This document shows, piece by piece, positions 1-6,613 of a stretch of DNA of 9,655 nucleotides. A program made the position numbers and the translations under genes. Each line of letters opens with the position of its first letter. Positions within the stretch are counted from its first letter, which is position 1. The DNA lies in the NCBI GenBank assembly GCA_002256705.1, contig NQJI01000031.1:1-9655 (forward strand). Reading direction: 5' to 3'. Source of the stretch: Methylococcaceae bacterium NSM2-1 (GTDB taxonomy: Bacteria > Pseudomonadota > Gammaproteobacteria > Methylococcales > Methylomonadaceae). The notes under the pieces were generated by a model, which was not told where the DNA came from, made no database searches, and saw only the letters and a list, made by a program, of their open reading frames with translations.

Positions 1-3
1 TTC

Positions 4-990
4 TTAACCCTCCAGGCTAGCCAAACGAGCGGCAAGAAGTTCTTCCAGTGCTTCCAAGGCCTTTGCGAAGCCGCTGATACCTTCAGCCAGTTTATCGGTA
101 GCCATACGATTTTCAGCATGCATACGCTCGAAAGTCGCTTTATCTATGGACAATTTTTCAATTGACATTTTAGCAGCGTTTACCGGATCCAGTTTGCGTG
201 GCAATTCGCCCTCTGTCGCTTGCAACTCAGCCAATAAAGAAGGAGCAATAGTCAATAAATCGCAACCTGCCAATTCTGTAATTTCACCGACATTGCGGAA
301 ACTGGCGCCCATCACTTCAGTCTTGTAACCAAATTTTTTGTAATAGTTGTAAATTTCAGTCACCGAAACCACGCCTGGATCTTCTGCAGGTGCATAAGAA
401 TCGCGCCCGGTATCTTTCTTGTACCAATCAAGAATACGTCCCACGAAAGGAGAAATCAAAGTGATGCCATTTTCGGCACAGGCAATAGCCTGGTGTTTTC
501 CAAACAATAGGGTCAGGTTACAGTGTATGCCTTCTTTTTCAAGAACCGCAGCAGCCTGTATGCCTTCCCAAGTGGAAGCGATTTTGATGAGCACTCGTTC
601 GCGAGAAACGTTTTGGGCTTCGTACTGAGCGATCAATTCGCGACCTTTGGCAATGGTTGCTTCAGTGTCGAAAGAAAGTCGGGCATCTACTTCAGTAGAG
701 ACGCGGCCTGGAATAATTTCAAGAATTTTAAGACCGAAAGATACAGCAAGACGATCAAAAGCAAGGGAAACAACCTGTGCAGCAGAAGCCGTCTGCCCTA
801 AACTGGCACGGGCAGATCTCAAGGTGTCATCAACAATGCCCTGGTATTGTGGCATTTGTGCAGCAGCGGTAATTAACGACGGGTTAGTGGTTGCATCGCG
901 AGGTTTGAAGGTTTCAATTGCCTGGATGTCTCCGGTATCTGCCACAACAACAGTGACTTTTCTGAGTTGTTCTAGTAAATTTTTTCCCAT
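4..990 (-). CDS. tal: Transaldolase (RuMP sugar rearrangement)
   Basis: Class I transaldolase of 328 residues, slightly longer than E. coli TalB (317). It moves a dihydroxyacetone unit between sugar phosphates (fructose 6-P + erythrose 4-P to sedoheptulose 7-P + glyceraldehyde 3-P) in the cytoplasm. Visible signatures are ADTGD with Asp18, the DATTNPSL block at residues 32-39, the [14 protein letters not shown] block containing Glu100, and the Schiff-base lysine Lys136 in [14 protein letters not shown]. These match Asp17, Glu96 and Lys132 of TalB. The ATG at 988-990 follows an AAGG ribosome site 8 nt upstream, and the protein ends in TAA at 4-6, so it is complete. It is the last visible gene of the hps-phi-tkt-repeat pair-tal row and regenerates ribulose 5-phosphate together with transketolase. 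It is separated from the repeat genes by about 213 bp, which may contain a weak terminator, so it could also have its own promoter. Confidence 0.97.
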   Translation of the reverse strand: MGKNLLEQLRKVTVVVADTGDIQAIETFKPRDATTNPSLITAAAQMPQYQGIVDDTLRSARASLGQTASAAQVVSLAFDRLAVSFGLKILEIIPGRVSTEVDARLSFDTEATIAKGRELIAQYEAQNVSRERVLIKIASTWEGIQAAAVLEKEGIHCNLTLLFGKHQAIACAENGITLISPFVGRILDWYKKDTGRDSYAPAEDPGVVSVTEIYNYYKKFGYKTEVMGASFRNVGEITELAGCDLLTIAPSLLAELQATEGELPRKLDPVNAAKMSIEKLSIDKATFERMHAENRMATDKLAEGISGFAKALEALEELLAARLASLEG

Positions 991-1203
991 AACTGGTACC
1001 TTTATATTTTTAAATTTAAGTAATTCGAATATTCGCGCGTCATAATCAAATACAACCTCGAATGCCTGAGTTTAGACGGTTACAGAATCATCAATCATCG
1101 AAATAAATCTGACCTAAGTCTACCCAATATGGGGATAAAAAGAGACATCAGCTTACTTTGTTTAGGAACGCTATAATTGAGGTCTCTGTTTCTCATGGAT
1201 TTA
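991..1203. other. Intergenic spacer upstream of tal
   Basis: AT-rich gap of 213 bp between the second repeat-protein gene and tal. It holds the candidate hairpin at 1137-1187 and a perfect 10-bp palindrome CGAATATTCG at 1026-1035, which lies about 36 bp upstream of the tal start and could be an operator. I found no convincing -35/-10 pair for tal; the best candidate (TTGTAT with AATATT, spacer 16) is weak. Confidence 0.4.
1137..1187 (-). terminator. Weak candidate terminator after repeat gene 2
   Basis: Read on the minus strand, arms at 1178-1187 (AGAGACCTCA) and 1141-1150 (TGATGTCTCT) pair over 9 of 10 positions with one mismatch. A run of five T (1137-1141) follows. The 27-nt loop is long for an intrinsic terminator, so this may be partial or not functional. 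It lies 17 nt past the stop codon of the second repeat-protein gene. Confidence 0.3.
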
Positions 1204-2148
1204 TCAACCCTGATGACGCATGTATTTTTCAACACCCGTTTCAGTCACAACGAGTTTTTGTTTTTCGACTAATGCTTGTCTTACCATGTACTTGGCTACC
1301 CTGCTTATCTGCGGCAGACTGGCCTGATGTTGTAGGTACTTGGCAACCCCTGTCGGCCCTTTTTGAACTACCGGCTGCTTCACTTGCTTGGCAGCTAGAG
1401 CAGCCTGTTTTGCCAGGTACTTGGCGACCCTGCTAGGTTGCGGCAAACTTTCCTGATGTTGCAGATATTTGGCTACGCCAGTTACTTCAACTTCTGCTGG
1501 TTTCACCTGCAATGCGGCCAAGGCGGCTTGTTTTGCCATATATTTTGCAACTTTGCTTGGTTGCGGCAAGCTTTCCTGATGTTGCAAATACTTGGCAACA
1601 CCCGTTGCTTCAAATTGCCTTGCAGATTGTTTTATTTCTTTGGTTTGGGTTGCAGCTAAAATAGCTTGTTTTGCCAGATACTTGGCAACTTTACTGGGTT
1701 GCGGCAGGCTTGCCTGATATTTCAGGTATTTTGCTACTCCACTGAGTCCTGGTGCTTCTTTTTTATTTTTTAAATATTTTTCAACACCGGTTACTTCAAC
1801 CTCCTCGAGCGTCTGCTTTTTTTGCTTTGCGGCCAAAGCCTGTCTCAGCACGTACTTGGTCACACCACTGGTTGGAAACTGGTCACGGCTTTCTAAATAT
1901 CTGGCAACTCCACTCACCAATTGAACGGGTTCCTGGCTTTCCTGCTCTTTTGCATTTCTGCTTGCCAATAATATTGCCTCCTGATTATCGAGGTACCTGG
2001 CAACGCCTGTAAGTCCGCTCGGATCTCTTGAATAAACAGGATAAACAGTTTTGACTTCCTCAATTTCCTCAACTTTTGGTCGTTTCATGAAAAAAAACAG
2101 TCCTGCAACAGCAGGGAAAAACAAACCACTCAAGTTATTCTGGTCCAT
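1204..2148 (-). CDS. Membrane-anchored protein with 13 GVxKYL motifs
   Basis: Unrecognised 314-residue protein. Residues 7-21 are a short hydrophobic segment followed by Met-Lys-Arg-Pro-Lys, suggesting one N-terminal anchor with the rest in the cytoplasm (N-out by the positive-inside rule). The remainder is a basic, Lys/Gln/Ala-rich array with no Cys or Trp and 13 copies of [T/S]-[G/K/R]-V-x-[K/R]-Y-[L/M/V], beginning at residues 47, 79, 94, 120, 136, 152, 182, 198, 223, 239, 266, 282 and 304. The last is the C-terminal TGVEKYMRHQG. From residue 136 they form four doublets: a Gly-type motif, then 16 residues later a Lys/Arg-type one. The ATG at 2146-2148 is 3 nt after the stop of the upstream gene, whose end supplies a GGTGA ribosome site, so translation is probably coupled. 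The upstream protein has the same motif and a similar anchor, so the two look paralogous. A role as a tether or scaffold for cytoplasmic enzymes is only a guess. Confidence 0.85.
   Translation of the reverse strand: MDQNNLSGLFFPAVAGLFFFMKRPKVEEIEEVKTVYPVYSRDPSGLTGVARYLDNQEAILLASRNAKEQESQEPVQLVSGVARYLESRDQFPTSGVTKYVLRQALAAKQKKQTLEEVEVTGVEKYLKNKKEAPGLSGVAKYLKYQASLPQPSKVAKYLAKQAILAATQTKEIKQSARQFEATGVAKYLQHQESLPQPSKVAKYMAKQAALAALQVKPAEVEVTGVAKYLQHQESLPQPSRVAKYLAKQAALAAKQVKQPVVQKGPTGVAKYLQHQASLPQISRVAKYMVRQALVEKQKLVVTETGVEKYMRHQG
1285..1743 (-). repeat. Four tandem motif doublets within repeat gene 2
   Basis: Doublets occupy 1675-1743, 1537-1605, 1414-1482 and 1285-1353. Each encodes [S/T]GVAKYL, about nine residues ending LPQP or LPQI, then S[K/R]VAKY[L/M]. 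The doublets start 46, 41 and 43 residues apart. The DNA copies are close but carry scattered third-position changes, for example around 1437-1474 versus 1559-1596, suggesting tandem duplication followed by selection on the protein sequence. Confidence 0.85.
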
Positions 2149-2151
2149 TGA

Positions 2152-2859
2152 TCACCCCCGGTCGCGCATGTACTTTTCAACTCCAGTTGCTGCTTTCGCT
2201 GCCGTTGTTTTCGGGGACGCTGCTTGTTTTGCCATATACTTGGCAACCCCTGTTGTTGCCGATGCGGATTTAACATGTTTTTCCAGGTATCTTGAAACAC
2301 CCGTACCCGATACCTTGTTCAAGTACTTTGCAACACCCGTGAGCGCATAAGATGTCTTGGCAGGTGCAGGAGCTTTTTTCTGAACCGGAGCTGTACTGCG
2401 ATTTTTGAAGAAATAAAATCCAGCCAGGGCAAGAACCACCAAACCAATCAAATAACTCAGCATTGAAGATTCTTCTTTACTGGCGGCAGTAGAGCTCACA
2501 CTTTGACTTTCTGCTGTGGTCGAGCCAACTGCTTCTTTTACTTCTTTAGATACAGTTGCTTTCACGGCTGTGCTGGGTTTGTAGTTAGGGTCATGGTACA
2601 AAACTTCCGGCTGAAAGTTTGCAGCGGGATATTTTGAATCATTACCATTGCCTGCTGCTGCACTGGAAGCAGCATTTGTAGTCGATGCAGGAGCCTTGCT
2701 TGCAGTTGTTGATGGGCTATTCTTGGCGATATAGTCACTATCCTGGTAAAGCACTTCTGGCTGGAAGTCTGCGGCTGGGTATTGTTGATCTGCGCCCGCT
2801 ACGGTACTTGCTAACAGCAATAGCGCAAATGCACCTCTGGTCAAATTATTCTTTTTCAC
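2152..2859 (-). CDS. Signal-peptide, single-TM protein with GVxKYL tail
   Basis: Unrecognised protein, 235 residues from the preferred start. Two in-frame GTG codons exist, at 2866-2868 and 2857-2859. Only the second has a ribosome site (AGGTGA at 2865-2870, 5-nt spacer), and it gives a typical signal-peptide start, MKKNNLTRGAFALLLLA. Numbering below is from the upstream GTG (238 residues). A signal peptide runs to about residue 26 (AGA before Asp27). A low-complexity Ser/Thr/Ala-rich region follows, with two copies of YPAA[D/N]FQPEVLY at residues 30-41 and 80-91. A transmembrane helix at 137-154 is followed by Lys-Asn-Arg. The basic tail carries four motifs, TGVAKYL (177), TGVSRYL (189), TGVAKYM (206) and TGVEKYM (228), the last being the C-terminus. 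There is no Cys or Trp. The predicted topology is periplasmic N-terminus and cytoplasmic motif tail. It sits after tkt and is coupled to the second motif protein. No function can be assigned from sequence. Confidence 0.85.
   Translation of the reverse strand: MKKNNLTRGAFALLLLASTVAGADQQYPAADFQPEVLYQDSDYIAKNSPSTTASKAPASTTNAASSAAAGNGNDSKYPAANFQPEVLYHDPNYKPSTAVKATVSKEVKEAVGSTTAESQSVSSTAASKEESSMLSYLIGLVVLALAGFYFFKNRSTAPVQKKAPAPAKTSYALTGVAKYLNKVSGTGVSRYLEKHVKSASATTGVAKYMAKQAASPKTTAAKAATGVEKYMRDRG
2167..2340 (-). repeat. Four GVxKYL motif copies, cytoplasmic tail
   Basis: Codons for TGVAKYL, TGVSRYL, TGVAKYM and TGVEKYM, spaced 12, 17 and 22 residues apart. This is the same motif as the 13-copy array in the next gene. 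The final copy plus its C-terminal Gly nearly matches the end of that protein (TGVEKYMRDRG versus TGVEKYMRHQG). Confidence 0.85.
2581..2781 (-). repeat. Two YPAAxFQPEVLY repeats, predicted periplasmic
   Basis: Two 17-residue copies encoded at 2731-2781 and 2581-2631, starting 50 residues apart and differing at only a few positions (YPAADFQPEVLYQDSDY and YPAANFQPEVLYHDPNY). The Ser/Thr/Ala-rich segment between them looks like a flexible linker. They lie between the predicted signal peptide and the transmembrane helix, so they should face the periplasm. Confidence 0.8.
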
Positions 2860-2864
2860 GTTGT

Positions 2865-2870
2865 TCACCT
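2865..2870 (-). promoter_or_regulatory. Ribosome binding site fixing the GTG start at 2859
   Basis: AGGTGA on the minus strand, 5 nt upstream of the GTG at 2857-2859. The upstream GTG at 2866-2868 lies inside this site and has no purine-rich sequence of its own, so the shorter reading is preferred. Confidence 0.6.
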
Positions 2871-2891
2871 AAAAGTCGGAAGAAGAGGATT

Positions 2892-2944
2892 GAGACCTCC
2901 CGACATAATAGACTGCTGGTCGCATCTAAAGTGAGGGGGGTCTC
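2892..2944. promoter_or_regulatory. Imperfect inverted repeat between tkt and repeat gene 1
   Basis: Arms gagacctccc (2892-2901) and ggggggtctc (2935-2944) pair over 9 of 10 positions, with one T:G (A:C on the other strand), around a 33-nt loop. On the transcribed strand no T-run follows, so a simple intrinsic terminator is unlikely. It may be a stability hairpin, an attenuator or a protein site. The loop includes TATTAT (minus strand, 2905-2910), a possible -10 box about 46 nt before the start codon, but I see no good -35 partner. Confidence 0.4.
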
Positions 2945-2989
2945 TCTCCAAATTTAATGTGTGTAACTACTCTATATTTTGCTTTAAAA

Positions 2990-4984
2990 CTAAAGTACTG
3001 CTTCTACGTTCTTGACTACGTTTTCAACGGTGAAGCCAAACTCCTTGAAAAGCTGACCTGCTGGAGCAGACTCGCCGAATCGGTCTAGACCGACAATTTT
3101 ACCGTTGGTTCCTACATATTTCCACCAGCCATCGGTTACACCCGCTTCAACAGCGACACGTTTGGTCACGGCAGAAGGTAATACTGATTCACGGTAAGCT
3201 GCATCTTGAGCATCAAAGATATTAGTAGAAGGCATAGATACTACACGGATTTTCTTGCCTGCAGCTTTTAGCTGATCAGCCGCTTTCATTGCCAGCTCAA
3301 CTTCCGAACCAGTAGCAATAATGATAGCTTCTGGCTGGCCATCGCTGTCACTCAGAATATATCCACCACGTGAAATTGCCTCAATTTGTTGTTGAGTACG
3401 TGGTATGTGAGGCAGATTCTGACGAGAAAAAACCAGAATAGAAGGCCCATGCTGACGCTCAAAAGCTGCTTTCCAGGAAACCGTCGTTTCAACTGCATCG
3501 CAAGGACGCCAAACTTGTATGCCAGGAATCAAACGCAGTGTTGCAATTTGTTCAACAGGTTGATGGGTAGGACCGTCTTCACCCAGACCGATAGAGTCAT
3601 GGGTATAAACGAAGATCGAACGAATCTTCATCAAGGAAGCCATACGCAACGCATTACGTGCATATTCCGAGAACATCAGGAAGGTCGCTCCAAATGGAAT
3701 TAACCCACCATGCAGTGCTATACCATTCATCATCGCAGACATGCCGAATTCACGCACACCATAGTTGATGTAGTTGGCATCAGGTTTATCGGCACGCATC
3801 GGTCTGTAACCGGTCCATTCCGTCATATTGGAGCAACCCAAGTCTGCGGAACCACCAAAAATTTCAGGCAAAAGCTTTGCAAAGCCTTCAATTGCAGCCA
3901 ATGAAGATAGACGTGTAGCGGTGGTCTTGGCTTCAGCATTAACCGCGCTTACAAAAGCATCGGCATCAACTTTCCAGTTTTTTGGCAATTCGCCAACCAT
4001 GCGACGTTGGTATTCAGCGGCCAACTCGGGATAGGCTGCCTGGTAAGCGGCGAACTTGTCGTTCCATTCCTTTTCAGCTTTAGCACCCTTGGCTTTGGCA
4101 TCCCATCCGGCATAAACTTCCGCAGGGATTACAAATGCTTCATGATCCCAACCCAGAGCAGCCTTGGTCAGATTAATTTCGTCCTGACCCAGCGCAGCAC
4201 CGTGACAGGCATGGCTACCCGCTTTATTTGGCGAACCAAAACCGATGGTGGTTTTACAGCAGATCAAAGTTGGCTTGTCTGTCATTACTTTAGCCATTTG
4301 GACTGCTTTAGTTATCGCTACAGGATCGTGTCCATCAACATCAGCAATAACATGCCAGCCATAGGCTTCAAAACGCATTGGCGTATTGTCAGTAAACCAG
4401 CCCTCGACATGTCCATCAATGGAAATACCATTGTCGTCCCAGAATGCAATTAAATTACCCAATCCCAGCGTTCCAGCCAACGAACAGGCTTCGTGAGAAA
4501 TGCCTTCCATCAGACAACCATCACCCATAAAAACATAAGTATGGTGATCAACAATTTTGTGTCCATCCCTGTTGAATTGAGCGGCTAACGCCTTTTCTGC
4601 AATCGCCATACCTACAGCATTGGTAATACCTTGACCTAAGGGGCCGGTGGTTGTCTCAACACCTGGCGCATAACCATACTCTGGGTGACCAGGAGTTTTG
4701 GAATGAAGTTGTCGAAAGTTCTTCAGCTCTTCGATGGGTAAATCGTAGCCAGTCAAGTGCAACAAGGAATAAATCAGCATCGAACCGTGACCATTCGAAA
4801 GCACGAAACGGTCCCGATTTGACCATTGTGGATTGGTCGGATTGTGGCGCATAAAGTCGTTCCACAAAACTTCGGCGATGTCCGCCATTCCCATGGGTGC
4901 TCCTGGATGTCCAGAGTTTGCTTTTTGTACGGCATCCATGCTCAAAGCGCGTATGGCGTTCGCTAATTCTCGGCGCGAAGTCAT
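2990..4984 (-). CDS. tkt: Transketolase
   Basis: Complete transketolase of 664 residues, about the length of E. coli TktA (663). It transfers two-carbon ketol units with thiamine diphosphate and a divalent metal, in the cytoplasm. The N-terminal ThDP domain shows catalytic-type His26, His66 and His100 and the cofactor motif GDG (154-156) to Asn185, in the same places as in E. coli. The pyrimidine-binding domain contains the [16 protein letters not shown] block. The C-terminal domain shows ATGSEVELA and the VEAG end region. The ATG at 4982-4984 has an AAGGGG ribosome site 6 nt upstream, and the stop is TAG at 2990-2992. With transaldolase it rearranges fructose 6-P and triose-P back to ribulose 5-P, the acceptor used by hexulose-phosphate synthase. 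It is 134 bp downstream of phi, across a strong stem-loop, and followed by the two repeat-protein genes. Confidence 0.98.
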   Translation of the reverse strand: MTSRRELANAIRALSMDAVQKANSGHPGAPMGMADIAEVLWNDFMRHNPTNPQWSNRDRFVLSNGHGSMLIYSLLHLTGYDLPIEELKNFRQLHSKTPGHPEYGYAPGVETTTGPLGQGITNAVGMAIAEKALAAQFNRDGHKIVDHHTYVFMGDGCLMEGISHEACSLAGTLGLGNLIAFWDDNGISIDGHVEGWFTDNTPMRFEAYGWHVIADVDGHDPVAITKAVQMAKVMTDKPTLICCKTTIGFGSPNKAGSHACHGAALGQDEINLTKAALGWDHEAFVIPAEVYAGWDAKAKGAKAEKEWNDKFAAYQAAYPELAAEYQRRMVGELPKNWKVDADAFVSAVNAEAKTTATRLSSLAAIEGFAKLLPEIFGGSADLGCSNMTEWTGYRPMRADKPDANYINYGVREFGMSAMMNGIALHGGLIPFGATFLMFSEYARNALRMASLMKIRSIFVYTHDSIGLGEDGPTHQPVEQIATLRLIPGIQVWRPCDAVETTVSWKAAFERQHGPSILVFSRQNLPHIPRTQQQIEAISRGGYILSDSDGQPEAIIIATGSEVELAMKAADQLKAAGKKIRVVSMPSTNIFDAQDAAYRESVLPSAVTKRVAVEAGVTDGWWKYVGTNGKIVGLDRFGESAPAGQLFKEFGFTVENVVKNVEAVL

Positions 4985-5085
4985 ATTGTTCCCCTTACTG
5001 TTTTGATAAATTGCGTGTAGTGACTTCTATCATCTGTGTGATTTTGTCACGAAATGTTCTTTTTTGGTCGTCATATAACAGAGAT

Positions 5086-5111
5086 AGAACGAGTGGTTAT
5101 CCACTCGTTCT
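5086..5111 (-). terminator. Strong stem-loop between phi and tkt
   Basis: Perfect 11-bp inverted repeat (AGAACGAGTGG at 5086-5096 and its complement at 5101-5111) with a 4-nt loop, 7 nt after the phi stop. On the transcribed minus strand the stem is preceded by an A-run and followed by TATCTCTG, so the T-tract is poor. The T-run is instead on the plus-strand side. It may act as a partial terminator, attenuator or 3'-end stabiliser that sets hps-phi levels above tkt. Which of these applies is inference. Confidence 0.55.
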
Positions 5112-5118
5112 TTTGACA

Positions 5119-5652
5119 TTACTCTAAATTAGCGTGCCTTTCTCTCATCACTTCTTCAGGAATCCCTTTCTCGTGGATAACGTGGGAAATGGTTGCTTCC
5201 AAAAATAATAATGTGGAGAGTTCAAATACAGTCCCCATCGGCATGCCCAGAACTTTACCATATAGATCTGAACGGCCAATTTGAAACACTGCATCTGCCA
5301 TATCGCCAATCGTTGAGTCGCTTTTTGCCGAGATCAGCACAATTTTCGCGCCAACTTTTTTAGCGCTTTTAGTGAATGCTATCAGTTGTTCAGTCTCTCC
5401 AGAACCTGAGATGATGATCAATAGATCACCGTTTTTTATACTTGGCGTAACAATTTCGCCTACGACACTCACATCATAACCGCCGTGTACCAGTCTCATC
5501 GCAAAAAAATTGCCAACTAGCCTGGAACGCCCAGCGCCTGCGATAAAAATCCGCTTGGCGTTATCAAGCATTTCGGTCAACTTAACATCATACGTATCAT
5601 CTGTTGCTTCAAGAATGCCTGAAATTTTTTCTATGATAAGTTGCTGATGCAT
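5119..5652 (-). CDS. hxlB: 6-phospho-3-hexuloisomerase
   Basis: Second RuMP enzyme (also called phi or hpi), which isomerises hexulose 6-phosphate to fructose 6-phosphate in the cytoplasm. The 177 residues form one SIS (sugar isomerase) domain, the usual length. The sugar-phosphate motifs are GAGRSR (39-44) and SGSGET (82-87). The GTVFE segment (140-144) and the C-terminal RHANLE (172-177) are typical of this isomerase family. The ATG at 5650-5652 lies 2 nt after the hps stop with only a weak ribosome site, so translation is probably coupled to hps. The two enzymes are separate proteins here, whereas some organisms have a fused form. The stop TAA is at 5119-5121, followed at once by a stem-loop. 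Confidence 0.97.
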   Translation of the reverse strand: MHQQLIIEKISGILEATDDTYDVKLTEMLDNAKRIFIAGAGRSRLVGNFFAMRLVHGGYDVSVVGEIVTPSIKNGDLLIIISGSGETEQLIAFTKSAKKVGAKIVLISAKSDSTIGDMADAVFQIGRSDLYGKVLGMPMGTVFELSTLLFLEATISHVIHEKGIPEEVMRERHANLE

Positions 5653-5654
5653 AA

Positions 5655-6296
5655 TTAAACGGCGTCTACTAATTCGCGGATTTCACGCGCTGCATCAGCA
5701 GGTGATGCTGCACCATAAATTGCTGCGCCAACTACGATAATGTTTGCACCGGCTCTAACAACATCCTGCACGGTTGATGCTTTAATACCGCCAGCTACTG
5801 AAATTCTGACGGGTAAGCCTAATGAGGCGATTTCATTCAGGTCAGAAAATGGAGTATGACCAGCTGCCTGTGCATCAAGACCTGTGTGAATACCCATGAT
5901 GTGCGCACCCGCTTCTGCAGTTGCTCTTGCACACGCGACTTTATCTTCAACATTGATCAGATCGATCTGCGCTTCTGCACCATGTGCATTAGCTGCCTTG
6001 ATAACGCCCTGACAAGTTGCAAGACCAGATACGCCAAGAACCGTACAAATATCAGCGCCAGCTGCGTAGAAAGGAGTAGCTTCGTATTCACCAGCGTCCA
6101 TTGTTTTAAGATCGACTAACAGTAATTTATCTGGAAATCTTGCTCTCAACTCTCTAACCAGGTTGACACCATTGTGTTTGATACATGGAGTTCCGATTTC
6201 AAAAATATCGACATACGGCGCTACTGTGGTTGCCAGTGCGACAGTTGCGTCGAAATCCAGTGAATCTAATGCCATTTGTATTAATGGTTTTGCCAT
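5655..6296 (-). CDS. hxlA: 3-hexulose-6-phosphate synthase
   Basis: Key formaldehyde-fixing enzyme of the RuMP pathway (also called hps). It condenses formaldehyde with D-ribulose 5-phosphate to D-arabino-3-hexulose 6-phosphate, with a divalent metal, in the cytoplasm. The 213 residues form a beta/alpha barrel of the OMP decarboxylase superfamily. The family's D-x-K-x-x-D signature is DLKTMD at 62-67, the N-terminal strand has the active-site-type ALD, and the C-terminal phosphate loops are VAGGI and VVGAAIYGA. The ATG at 6294-6296 follows GGAG at 8 nt. It is the first gene after the 675-bp spacer and lies behind the best promoter-like sequence in the window, so it likely opens the RuMP operon. 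Its presence with phi indicates formaldehyde assimilation by the RuMP cycle. Confidence 0.98.
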   Translation of the reverse strand: MAKPLIQMALDSLDFDATVALATTVAPYVDIFEIGTPCIKHNGVNLVRELRARFPDKLLLVDLKTMDAGEYEATPFYAAGADICTVLGVSGLATCQGVIKAANAHGAEAQIDLINVEDKVACARATAEAGAHIMGIHTGLDAQAAGHTPFSDLNEIASLGLPVRISVAGGIKASTVQDVVRAGANIIVVGAAIYGAASPADAAREIRELVDAV

Positions 6297-6361
6297 GATA
6301 TGTGCTCCGAAGGGTTATTATTAATAGTTATAGTTAGTTACATACTTGTTTTGCGGACATA

Positions 6362-6391
6362 ACTGTAAAGTAGAAAGGGGACAGATGTCAA
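6362..6391 (-). promoter_or_regulatory. hxlA: Candidate sigma70-type promoter for hps
   Basis: On the minus strand, a perfect -35 TTGACA (6386-6391) is followed after 18 bp by TACAGT (6362-6367), which matches 4 of 6 positions of TATAAT. Transcription would start near 6355 and leave a leader of roughly 60 nt before the hps ATG. It is the best promoter match found ahead of a gene here and fits an operon starting at hps. Confidence 0.45.
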
Positions 6392-6523
6392 TGCCAAATG
6401 ATCAATGATGAAAAACCTGCCCGGAGACATGGCTAGCAATTAAGTTAAATAACTCATATAATCATACTGTTATTGATTATCACAGCTCTGCTAGCCGTAT
6501 TTTAGACCACCACTCTCAAGCAT

Positions 6524-6613
6524 AGAGTTATAGATAGACGCCCCAATGACTGCTTCATCACATTGATGGCTGTTTTTCCTTTACAAGATTTAAAACACCG
6601 TCTATATAACTCT
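6524..6613. repeat. 90-bp inverted-repeat element
   Basis: Arms at 6524-6540 (agagttatagatagacg) and 6599-6613 (cgtctatataactct) are reverse complements except for a 2-nt insertion in the left arm, enclosing 58 bp. It could be a miniature transposable-element remnant, a repeated palindromic element or a long hairpin. No target-site duplication was evident. Confidence 0.4.

Noticed and set aside
1016..1070. Promoter for tal (TTGTAT with AATATT)
   Set aside because: Only 3 of 6 and 4 of 6 consensus matches with a 16-bp spacer, too weak to annotate.
1204..2148. Repeat array read as a CRISPR or other DNA-level array
   Set aside because: The repeats keep the reading frame, vary mostly at third codon positions and have no unique spacers of constant length. 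The periodicity is that of protein motifs.
1158..2350. Several plus-strand open frames across the repeat-protein genes
   Set aside because: They are antisense shadows of the repeat codons. The minus-strand frames show signal peptide, anchor and regular motif structure with synonymous variation.
5037..5051. CRP-like site TGTGA-N5-TCACG upstream of tkt
   Set aside because: The half-sites match but the spacer is 5 bp instead of the 6 bp required by the CRP consensus, and the right half is imperfect.
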